DNA of 26,629 nt, taken from the IMG/VR virus record IMGVR_UViG_3300031669_005974, positions 1 through 26,629 of that record. One strand, written 5' to 3'. A program made the translations under genes and the position numbers. Below the pieces are notes generated by a model. That model was given only the letters and a program-made list of their open reading frames with translations, made no database searches and had not been told where the DNA came from. Position 1 is the stretch's first letter, and each line of letters begins with the position of its first letter. Source of the DNA: a virus. This document shows, piece by piece, positions 20,644 to 26,629 of this stretch.

Positions 20644-22607
20644 AAGTGGCACGGTGGATTGCGGCTGAGGAAGTGGCACGGATTACGGGATGGTCAATGA
20701 GAACCATACGCCGGCGCGGCGCGTCCGGCGAGCTGCCCCGCGCCAGGGACGCCTGCGGGCACTTCCAGTATTGCTCCGCAACCGCACTGTCAATCGCCGA
20801 AGCGAATACCGCGCCCACCGGCCGCGAGGCGGATATCTCCGCCGATGCCGAGGCGTATGCCAACGCGCCCTCATACGCCCGCAAACACGCGGACCGATAC
20901 ACGGCGCTCATGACTGTGTTTCAGGGGCTCAACGGCAGGGAGCTGACGGCGCGTATTGAGCAGTGGAACAAGGACCATCCGGATGATACCACCAGCGTGT
21001 CCAGCCTTCTCGCGGCCCGGAAAGCGTTCGCCGAGGGCGGTATCGCCGCCCTGCTGTCGCGGTACGGCACCCGCTCCGGCGCCACCATCGTGCCGGACAT
21101 ATATATGGAATACTTCAAAGGGCTGTACCTGAAGGAAGGCTCCCCGGGCGCCATGAGCTGCTGGCGCTGCACCATGGGCTGGGCAATCCAGCGGGACCCG
21201 GCGGTCACCCCCGATTCATTCCCCAGCTACGCATCGTTCATCCGCCGCCTGCGGGCGGATCTGCTGCCCGAAAGCATCTATCGCGCGCGCCGCGGCGCGA
21301 AAGCCTGGAACCGTAAATACGCCTCATACATCCGCCGCGACTACAGCAACGTGCTGGCCGGCCAGGTGTGGGTGAGTGACCATGCGCAGATCGATATCGC
21401 CTGTGCGCTTCCCGACGGTAAATACTGTTTCCCCTGGGTTACCGTATGGCGTGATTTCAAATCCGGGAAATGGCTCGGGTGGGAGCTGCGCGAGATCGCG
21501 CCATCGAGTGACCCGATCTTCTCGGCGTTCTACCGGGCCGCGTCGATATATGGCGTTTGCAGCACCCTTATTCTTGACAATGGAAAAGACTACCGCTGCA
21601 AGGATTTCGCCGGCGGACGGCGGAAGATACGCGTTGAAGTGGACCAGCAGAAGGTGCGATCTCTCACCGCCGGTCTGAACATCGAGACCGTGTTTGCGTG
21701 GCCGTATAACGCCCAGAGTAAACCAATTGAACGCGATTTTCTCCGCAACAAGGAATGGCTCTCGAAACATGCGGTCGGGTATCGCGGCGGGAACGTCGTC
21801 GAACGGCCGGAGTCGCTCAACAAGCGGATCGGCGAGAATGCAATCGAGACGCTTGACGAACTGCGCGAACTGTTCGATGTGTTCGTGACCGAAGTAATCA
21901 ACCGCAGCGTTGTCGGCTCAGGTTACCGCGCCGGAAATTGCCCGGACCAGATATGGGACGACGAGGCGCAGACCGCCGCCGACAACGGATTGCTGCGGTC
22001 GGTGACTCGTGATGCGCTGAAGCTGTTCTGCGCCCGGGCATCCGGGACCATGACGGTCGGCCGCAACGGCGTGCGTGATGCGGACCTGGGCTGCGACTAC
22101 TGGGCGGATTGGATGTTCGCGCACAAGGGCCGCAAGGTTTACATGCGCCGGGACCCCAAGCAGCACGAATCCGCATGGGTATTCGACACCGCGACGGATG
22201 ACTTTCTCGGGGCGGCCGACCTGGTGCAGGCAGTGCCGGCACTCGCCCGCACCGATATCGAGCGCGGGCAGCTCCAGGAGGCAATACGCCTGAAGCGTCG
22301 CGCGGGCAAGATCGCGCGGGTGTATGCGCGCGCGGACGTAAACCCGTCGCTGCGTGAGAAAGTGGCCAACCTGGTCACGGTCACCCGCGCCATCAACGAG
22401 TCCCGCGGGTACACTCCCGCGGACCAGCCTGCCGTGCGCCCGACGGTGATACTCACGGACATGGATCGCGTGGTCGCGCAGGAAGCAGCAATGGCCGGGC
22501 GCGGAAAATCAATCGCGCGAAAACTGGGAATTTCGGACATCAGTTCCGAGTCAAATACAATCGATCCACTCGCGGCCTATTACCCGATAAAGGCCGCAAG
22601 CGCATAG
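20637..22607 (+). CDS. A: MuA-type DDE transposase
   Basis: A protein of 656 residues, close to Mu A (663). ATG 20637 overlaps the preceding stop. The N-terminus (WIAAEEVARITGWSMRTIRRRG) is the Mu-type HTH that binds enhancer or end sites. The catalytic triad is D248 (WVSDHAQID), D314 (LILDNGKDY) and E365 (AQSKPIERDF); spacings of 66 and 51 are like Mu D269-D336-E392. A Mu-C-type beta-barrel follows (about 480-540, including KVYMRRDPKQH). The last about 80 residues form the basic helical tail that in Mu contacts MuB and ClpX (KLGISDISSESNTID). It catalyses end pairing, nicking and strand transfer for integration and replicative transposition. It is the central early gene and is coupled to B downstream. 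Confidence 0.96.
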   Translation: MVEVARWIAAEEVARITGWSMRTIRRRGASGELPRARDACGHFQYCSATALSIAEANTAPTGREADISADAEAYANAPSYARKHADRYTALMTVFQGLNGRELTARIEQWNKDHPDDTTSVSSLLAARKAFAEGGIAALLSRYGTRSGATIVPDIYMEYFKGLYLKEGSPGAMSCWRCTMGWAIQRDPAVTPDSFPSYASFIRRLRADLLPESIYRARRGAKAWNRKYASYIRRDYSNVLAGQVWVSDHAQIDIACALPDGKYCFPWVTVWRDFKSGKWLGWELREIAPSSDPIFSAFYRAASIYGVCSTLILDNGKDYRCKDFAGGRRKIRVEVDQQKVRSLTAGLNIETVFAWPYNAQSKPIERDFLRNKEWLSKHAVGYRGGNVVERPESLNKRIGENAIETLDELRELFDVFVTEVINRSVVGSGYRAGNCPDQIWDDEAQTAADNGLLRSVTRDALKLFCARASGTMTVGRNGVRDADLGCDYWADWMFAHKGRKVYMRRDPKQHESAWVFDTATDDFLGAADLVQAVPALARTDIERGQLQEAIRLKRRAGKIARVYARADVNPSLREKVANLVTVTRAINESRGYTPADQPAVRPTVILTDMDRVVAQEAAMAGRGKSIARKLGISDISSESNTIDPLAAYYPIKAASA

Positions 22608-22635
22608 TCACCCACACCACATTAAAGGAGAAGCG

Positions 22636-23538
22636 ATGTCGCCCAACATCAACCTTCATGAAGCCCTTGCGGAGCACCTGCGCAAGACCGGCAACAGCAT
22701 GGCGGCCGCCGCCCGCCAGATTGGATTCTCTTCGACCGTCTTGTCTCTCTGGGCAAGCGGGAAGTACAAGGGAAATGTTACACACGTAGACGAATCCGTG
22801 TTTGCGTTCCTGCAGCGCCAGGAAGAAATCTCGTCGCTTAAAAAAGTCGACCGCAAATTTGTTGAGATCACAGCCGCGAAGCGGATATTCGGGCTGGTAC
22901 GGCTGGCGCATCTGCGCAGCAAAATGTGTGTACTCACCGGACGCGCCGGCAGCGGCAAGACCGTGACCCTGCAGGAGTACACCAAGCATAATCCGAGCAC
23001 CATCCTGATTGAGGCGGATTCACTCCACACCAAGGACGCCTTGCTGCGCGAGATTCACAGGCGCCTGGGATTCACCGGCCGGGGAGTGCTGCGCCATGTG
23101 ATGGACGATATCGTTGACAAGCTGCTGGGCAGCGACCGCCTGCTGATAATTGACGAAGCGGACCAGCTTTCCGTATATGCCCTGGAAGTCATTCGCGGCA
23201 TCCACGACAAGGCCCATATCGGCGTGGTGCTGGCCGGGCTGCCGAGGCTTATTGAGAACATCCGTGGCCTGCGTGGCGAGCTGGAGCAGATATACAGCCG
23301 CGTGGTCCAGCACCTGCGCCTGGACGACAACCTGTCCGTCGAAGACGCCGGGCTTATCTGCCGCGCGTACCTGGACAGCGGGGTAAACGGCACGGTAAAG
23401 ACATTTCATTCATGCGCTCGCGGCAACGCCCGCATGCTGACAAACCTAATCGGCACTACGGTTGACTACTGCGAGCACCAGCATGTCGCCCTGTCGAAAG
23501 ACGTTGTTTCCGAAATTTCCAAAACAATGCTTGTGTGA
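22636..23538 (+). CDS. B: MuB-type AAA+ target-selection ATPase
   Basis: A protein of 300 residues (Mu B is 312); AAAGGAGAAGCG precedes ATG 22636. The N-terminal about 60 residues are an HTH (LRKTGNSMAAAARQIGFSSTVLSLWASGKY). The ATPase has Walker A GRAGSGKT at 102-109 and Walker B LLIIDEAD at 169-176, with a sensor-like VVLAGLPRL near 205. The C-terminal 60 residues form the helical DNA-binding domain (NARMLTNLIGTTVDYCEH). MuB polymerises on DNA with ATP, delivers target DNA to the transposase and gives target immunity. It lies 28 bases after A. Confidence 0.95.
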   Translation: MSPNINLHEALAEHLRKTGNSMAAAARQIGFSSTVLSLWASGKYKGNVTHVDESVFAFLQRQEEISSLKKVDRKFVEITAAKRIFGLVRLAHLRSKMCVLTGRAGSGKTVTLQEYTKHNPSTILIEADSLHTKDALLREIHRRLGFTGRGVLRHVMDDIVDKLLGSDRLLIIDEADQLSVYALEVIRGIHDKAHIGVVLAGLPRLIENIRGLRGELEQIYSRVVQHLRLDDNLSVEDAGLICRAYLDSGVNGTVKTFHSCARGNARMLTNLIGTTVDYCEHQHVALSKDVVSEISKTMLV

Positions 23539-23546
23539 GGTGACGC

Positions 23547-24011
23547 ATGGCCCCGACCAAAAAGCAGATACGTGCGATCCACACGCTAAAAGGTGCGCTG
23601 AAAATGAATGACGAGAGCTACCGGGATGTGCTCTCGTCGTTCAATGCCCGCAGCAGTCTGGACCTTTCATTCGACAAGGCAAAAGAGTTGATTGAATTGC
23701 TGAGTTCACGCGCCAGCGTCGCCGGCTTGTGGGTCCCACGGCGCAGACAAAAAACCGCATTACCGTTCGAGGAGTTGGGCAACCGGCCCGGGTTCGCATC
23801 GCCAGCGCAGCTGCGCAAGGTCTGCGCGATGTGGGACCAGGTGTCGCGTGTCGAGCCGGCGGATCGCCGCAAGGCGCTTGAATCGCTCCTGACGCGGCAG
23901 TACCGGATCGAGAAGCTGGAGTGGTTGCCCGAGCACCTGGTTGGCAAGGTGGTGAAGACCCTCAGCATAATGCAAAAGCAGAAGGAGGCACACGATGTTG
24001 CCGGTAACTGA
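23547..24011 (+). CDS. gemA: GemA/Mu gp16-family regulatory protein
   Basis: A protein of 154 residues from ATG 23547 with GTGAGGTG upstream. It begins MAPTKKQIRAIHTLKGALKMNDESYRDVLSSF, the diagnostic opening of the DUF1018/GemA family, and has the second conserved part FASPAQLRKVCAMWDQVSRV at about 90-110. GemA in Mu is a non-essential early protein that alters host gene expression and DNA topology. It sits 8 bases after B; in Mu several small genes lie between. Its stop lies inside the next gene. Confidence 0.9.
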   Translation: MAPTKKQIRAIHTLKGALKMNDESYRDVLSSFNARSSLDLSFDKAKELIELLSSRASVAGLWVPRRRQKTALPFEELGNRPGFASPAQLRKVCAMWDQVSRVEPADRRKALESLLTRQYRIEKLEWLPEHLVGKVVKTLSIMQKQKEAHDVAGN

Positions 24012-24585
24012 AATGGAAGGGGTAACGTCCCTGGAGGATATCCGGGAGTGTTCCAAGGAATACGCGGATACGCGCGACATCCTGGTCCAGCGCGTGCAGC
24101 ACTTGAATGACGAGCTGGAGTCAACCAAGCGGCGCCTGCTGCCCGGTATCCGCAACGCAGTGCAGCTCGCGTCGACGGCCAAGGCTGCCCTGGTGGCGAT
24201 GGTAGACCAGGCCCGCGGGCTATTCACCAAGCCGCGAACGCACATCCTGCACGGAATCAAGATCGGATTGCAAAAGAAGAAAGACGGACTGGTGTGGGAC
24301 AGCGACGACATGGTGGTGAAGGCCATCAAGAAGCACCTTCCAGAGCAGGTTGATGCCCTGGTAAAGGTGGTTGAAAAGCCTGTTGAAGACGCACTGGCCA
24401 ACCTGTCTGTCGCGGACCTGCGCAAGATAGGGGTCCGGCTCGATCCAGGTGTTGATACCGTAGTGGTAAAGCCTGTCGACAGCGACGTGGACAGGCTGGT
24501 CGCCGCCCTGTTGAAGGATAATGAGCAGAACCAGGCTGTGGACGACAGCGCCGGCCGGGGATGCGGTGTCGAGGTGGTCAATTGA
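23995..24585 (+). CDS. Gam-like host-nuclease inhibitor (tentative)
   Basis: A protein of 196 residues; AAGGAGG lies 7 nt before ATG 23995, overlapping gemA by 17 bases. An N-terminal coiled coil (about 15-55, ending in a lysine-rich turn) is followed by HGIKIGLQKKKDGLVWDS, an acidic helical middle, and DLRKIGVRLDPGVDTVVVKPVDSDVDRLV at about 140-170. This helix-plus-small-beta layout and size match the Gam family, Ku-like proteins that coat DNA ends against host RecBCD. The early position near gemA agrees. The match is one of pattern only, with no decisive motif. Confidence 0.5.
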   Translation: MLPVTEMEGVTSLEDIRECSKEYADTRDILVQRVQHLNDELESTKRRLLPGIRNAVQLASTAKAALVAMVDQARGLFTKPRTHILHGIKIGLQKKKDGLVWDSDDMVVKAIKKHLPEQVDALVKVVEKPVEDALANLSVADLRKIGVRLDPGVDTVVVKPVDSDVDRLVAALLKDNEQNQAVDDSAGRGCGVEVVN

Positions 24586-24743
24586 CCCTGATAATTGCAT
24601 GGCTGACATTTGCAGCCGGCCTGACGATCGGCATCCTGCTGATGCTGGCCCTTGTCTGGAGTTACGGGAGACCGTGGCATGACGACATTAAACGAGAACG
24701 TAGCAAAACATACGAATTCAAAGCTCATCGAGCTTTTAGATGA
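24582..24743 (+). CDS. Small single-pass membrane protein
   Basis: A protein of 53 residues from TTG 24582, chosen because GAGGTGG lies 5-6 nt upstream and the codon overlaps the previous stop (ATTGA). The first 28 residues are one hydrophobic helix (LIIAWLTFAAGLTIGILLMLALVWSY), followed by a basic cytoplasmic tail (DIKRERSKTYEFKAHRAFR). The 3' part overlaps the next gene by 65 bases in another frame. It could be a holin-like or kil-like host-effect protein. Real translation is plausible but unproven. Confidence 0.45.
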   Translation: MTLIIAWLTFAAGLTIGILLMLALVWSYGRPWHDDIKRERSKTYEFKAHRAFR

Positions 24744-25152
24744 GGTTGAAGCGCTGAAGCGCCAACTCACTGAGGCTGAGAATCGGTACCAGTATGAGTT
24801 GAGCCGCGAGCGGCGGCCCTTGGTGTACCTGGCCTGCCCGTATACGCATCCGGACGGGAGCATGCGCCAGCAGCGCTACCTGGCGGCAACCAGGGCGGCC
24901 GTGGTCCTCACGCAGAAAGGGCTGTTCGTGTTCTCTCCCATAACCCACTCGCATCCGATGGCGCAGTGCAGCGAGCTGCCGGGCACCTGGGAATTTTGGA
25001 GGGATATCGACAGGGCATTCATCAGTTGCTGCCACACCATGTATGTGTTGCGGCTGGAGGGTTGGGAGGACTCCCGCGGGGTCGCCGAGGAGGTGGCGAT
25101 CGCAGGCGGATTCGGCATCAAGGTGGATTATATAGACGAGGTGGTTTGCTGA
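24679..25152 (+). CDS. DUF1937 protein (deoxyribosyltransferase-like fold)
   Basis: A protein of 157 residues from ATG 24679 with GGGAG about 8 nt upstream; a TTG nine codons earlier is less likely. An N-terminal coiled coil (about 10-45) precedes the DUF1937 domain: LVYLACPYTHPDG, RYLAATRAAVVLTQKGLFVFSPITHSHPMAQ, TWEFWRDIDRAFISCC, and ESRGVAEEVAIA-like DSRGVAEEVAIAGG near residue 135. The fold resembles nucleoside 2-deoxyribosyltransferases, where an equivalent Glu is catalytic. A role in nucleotide salvage or modified-base metabolism is inferred, and no substrate is known. It is followed by a strong hairpin. Confidence 0.78.
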   Translation: MTTLNENVAKHTNSKLIELLDEVEALKRQLTEAENRYQYELSRERRPLVYLACPYTHPDGSMRQQRYLAATRAAVVLTQKGLFVFSPITHSHPMAQCSELPGTWEFWRDIDRAFISCCHTMYVLRLEGWEDSRGVAEEVAIAGGFGIKVDYIDEVVC

Positions 25153-25154
25153 AA

Positions 25155-25247
25155 TGCACAACGTGCGCAGCATGCCATCCGGGACAGCCGGACAGCATGC
25201 GTGCGCTTCGTTGTGCAAAAATCAGGCCGCCCTCAATTCAGAGGGCG
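25155..25247. repeat. Long 63-nt hairpin plus second 7-bp hairpin between early genes
   Basis: TGCACAACG (25155-25163) is the exact reverse complement of 25209-25217. Inside, TGCGCAGCATGC can pair with GCATGCGTGCGC with a one-base bulge, and TCCGG...CCGGA closes the centre: about 25 base pairs in all. A second stem, CGCCCTC/GAGGGCG with an AATTCA loop, lies at 25228-25247. Neither is followed by a T run, so terminator function is unlikely. A structured RNA, a cruciform or a protein-binding site is possible. Confidence 0.6.
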
Positions 25248-25268
25248 CCCACACACAGGGAGGGTAGG

Positions 25269-25508
25269 ATGGTCAGAGCCAAATTTCGTTGTGTCAAGGT
25301 AGAGCAGAACATCGATGGCGAAGGCGGTGCGGCTATTCGCCTTGAGGCCGTCACCGGTGGGAGTGTTGAAAACGACCAGTTCTTTCACTACACGCCCTCT
25401 GGATACTTGGAGATGGGCACTGTAAACCCCGCTGCCGCCAAAGAGTTCGCCGTCGGAGCTGAATACTACATTGATTTCACGCGAGTGGATGCTGGCGTAT
25501 CAGGATGA
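25269..25508 (+). CDS. Small phage protein of unknown function
   Basis: A protein of 79 residues. ATG 25269 has GGGAGGG 4-6 nt upstream, which decides the start; a longer frame would run through the hairpin. The sequence MVRAKFRCVKVEQNIDG, then RLEAVTGGS, QFFHYTPSGYLEMGTVN and AAAKEFAVGAEYYIDFTRVD is an all-beta small protein. I have seen this pattern in many unrelated tailed phages, with no known function. It is rich in aromatic residues in the second half. It follows the DUF1937 gene and the double hairpin. Confidence 0.7.
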   Translation: MVRAKFRCVKVEQNIDGEGGAAIRLEAVTGGSVENDQFFHYTPSGYLEMGTVNPAAAKEFAVGAEYYIDFTRVDAGVSG

Positions 25509-25524
25509 GGTGGAAGGATTATAA

Positions 25525-26004
25525 ATGACAATATCAGGTTTCGACCCAACAACACACGTTCGTTCAATGTCTCGGAAGGGGTATGCGTTCAAGCCGAGGC
25601 AATGTGCCCACGCGGGGTGTCACCTGTTATTTGTCCCAAAGTCTGCGGAACAGACAGAATGCGAGCAATGCATGAGAACATATAAGGTAAAAATCTGTAA
25701 AAGGCCGGCCTGCGGGAAAGAATATATGCCAACCAGCAATGGGCAGAAATACTGTCCGGATTGCATCCCGATCGCGGATAAGGAACGGTCGTTACAATAT
25801 GCGGCACAGAAGGGTGGTACAAAAGCGAGAAACAAACCGCGTGACGCCTCAGTTCCGGATACGGCGTCGATGCCCAGAGCATTGGTCACTGTGGCGGAAT
25901 CCCCGCTCATTGCCTCCGCGCGTGCACTGATGCGGTCGGCGCAGATTAAAGAGGTTACGCTCCACACGCCCGGTCTCGAAATCACATTTCGGGAAGTGGC
26001 CTGA
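25525..26004 (+). CDS. Double zinc-finger protein of unknown function
   Basis: A protein of 159 residues from ATG 25525; GGAAGG lies about 8 nt upstream. There are two zinc-binding units: CAHAGCHLLFVPK...CEQC (about residues 27-50) and CKRPACGKEYMP...KYCPDC (about 58-79), each with four Cys/His ligands in ribbon spacing. A basic, low-complexity linker follows, then a C-terminal segment (LIASARALMRSAQIKEVTLHTPGLEITFREV) that looks like a small alpha/beta domain. It is likely a nucleic-acid-binding regulator placed just before Mor. No family name can be given. Confidence 0.65.
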   Translation: MTISGFDPTTHVRSMSRKGYAFKPRQCAHAGCHLLFVPKSAEQTECEQCMRTYKVKICKRPACGKEYMPTSNGQKYCPDCIPIADKERSLQYAAQKGGTKARNKPRDASVPDTASMPRALVTVAESPLIASARALMRSAQIKEVTLHTPGLEITFREVA

Positions 26005-26018
26005 CAGAAGGAGAATTC

Positions 26019-26369
26019 ATGCAGACAGCCAGAGAACGCGAAGAAGAGTTGCTCCTGAGCCTGGCAACGGAGCTGAACCCAGAAGACATGCCGTCTGACA
26101 CGCTCCAGTGGGCGGCAAAGGCTATCGGGGTGGCTCCGTGTCTGCGGTTGATATTGGAGCTGTCAGGCATCACCTTTTACATCCCCAAATCGGCCAAAAC
26201 AATGCTGAAAAAGATGTATGTAATCAAGAAATTTGATGGCTCAAACCTTCGAATCCTTGCCCATCAGCTAGGCCTGGCCGAACGCACAATCCGAGACTGG
26301 ACCAAGGAACCAGGGGAGAATATTCAGCAGCTCTCTCTGCCCTTCGATGCCGCAAAAAAACCGCTTTAA
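26019..26369 (+). CDS. mor: Mor-family transcription activator
   Basis: A protein of 116 residues; AGAAGGAG lies about 7 nt before ATG 26019. The C-terminal half carries the Mor/C family signature: GITFYIPKSAKTMLKKMYVIKKFDGSN then the helix-turn-helix LRILAHQLGLAERTIRDWTKE, ending QQLSLPF. The N-terminal half is the helical dimerisation domain. In Mu, Mor binds the middle promoter and activates transcription of C, which then activates late genes. It is the last visible gene, and no C paralogue lies within the window, so either Mor acts directly on the late promoters or C lies beyond an edge. Confidence 0.93.
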   Translation: MQTAREREEELLLSLATELNPEDMPSDTLQWAAKAIGVAPCLRLILELSGITFYIPKSAKTMLKKMYVIKKFDGSNLRILAHQLGLAERTIRDWTKEPGENIQQLSLPFDAAKKPL

Positions 26370-26629
26370 ACACCCCTTTAGGTACCTTCCAATGTCTATT
26401 TTAATTCAGAAAATTGACATAAGAAGGTCAATATTTAAATTTGAACCATCTGCAAATATCCGGCAGAATACCGGTAAAATCGGCATTTTCAATTTTTGGC
26501 CGCGCCGGGCTTCAAAATTGCACAAATTCTAACCATTCAACAACTTACAACAACTCATCCCGCGAGGCCACGATCCGAAACTACCTGCAAAGGGATAACG
26601 GGCCTGCGCATTACCGCAGGCACCCCTCC
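26370..26629. other. AT-rich gap after mor, no gene seen
   Basis: The 260 bases after mor contain no convincing coding frame. The base composition turns AT-rich, unlike the early operon. A weak promoter-like pair faces right (TTGACA 26414-26419, TAAATT 26436-26441, spacer 16). TTGAC at 26414 and GTCAA at 26427 form a short dyad. A 7-bp hairpin (GCCTGCG/CGCAGGC, 26602-26621, loop CATTAC) lies at the window edge. This could be a middle promoter region, the phage right end or the junction with host DNA. Confidence 0.4.

Noticed and set aside
24966-25508. Longer 180-residue version of the small gene at 25269
   Set aside because: It would read through the DUF1937 gene in another frame and through the large hairpin. 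ATG 25269 has a strong ribosome site and begins the recognisable small protein.
26347-26532. 61-residue frame after mor
   Set aside because: Starts inside mor without a ribosome site and has atypical Phe/Lys/Ile-rich composition for this genome.

Overview
This window is almost entirely a Mu-like transposable (pro)phage of a GC-rich bacterium. The diagnostic set is present: a DDE transposase of the MuA type, a MuB AAA+ ATPase, GemA, a Mor-type activator, a divergent repressor/Ner pair, and the Mu head genes (large terminase gp28, DUF935 portal, MuF, gpG, protease/scaffold gpI, coat protein, gp36, gp37, gp38-like, tail sheath gpL). No tRNA, rRNA, CRISPR array or insertion sequence was found. 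The host cannot be named. A BamE/SmpA-like fold and a Sec-type secreted protein in the cargo suggest a diderm host, but that is inference. The standard genetic code fits throughout.

Layout. (1) 1-5707, minus strand: scaffold/protease I, decoration protein, coat protein, gp36-like, GH108 endolysin, gp37-like, gp38-like and the start of the tail sheath, which runs off the left edge. (2) 5708-5959: divergent control region with two strong hairpins. (3) 5960-14871, plus strand: a membrane coiled-coil protein, small terminase, large terminase, portal, a small unknown, a patatin-like lipase, a very large MuF protein, gpG and a zinc-ribbon protein. One short minus-strand gene (13812-14123) is set into this operon with its own apparent promoter. 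(4) 14875-15857, minus strand: a lower-GC two-gene cargo (moron) unit with a near-consensus promoter. (5) 16056-16822: repressor, operators and early promoter. (6) 16822-26369, plus strand: early operon with Ner-like HTH, small unknowns, a 45-bp tandem-repeat gene, a ParB/degenerate MT-A70 fusion, an HTH_39 protein, transposase A, B, GemA, a Gam-like protein, DUF1937, zinc-finger proteins and Mor. (7) 26370-26629: AT-rich, non-coding as far as visible.

How it works together (inference from Mu biology). The repressor silences the early promoter. On induction A and B carry out replicative transposition, a Gam-like protein would protect DNA ends, and Mor switches on middle/late expression. The late modules then package DNA headful-style and build head and contractile tail.

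The most interesting candidate system is the 799-residue MuF protein. It carries a HipA/PI-kinase-like domain and a C-terminal R-S-E ADP-ribosyltransferase-like domain. It sits downstream of a complete-looking patatin lipase gene and is overlapped at its 3' end by a convergent, independently promoted small gene that could be its immunity factor. The ParB protein whose fused MT-A70 domain has lost its catalytic motif, the membrane-anchor-like N-terminus of the coat protein, the inverted capsid-tail module and a 63-nt hairpin at 25155-25217 also deserve attention.
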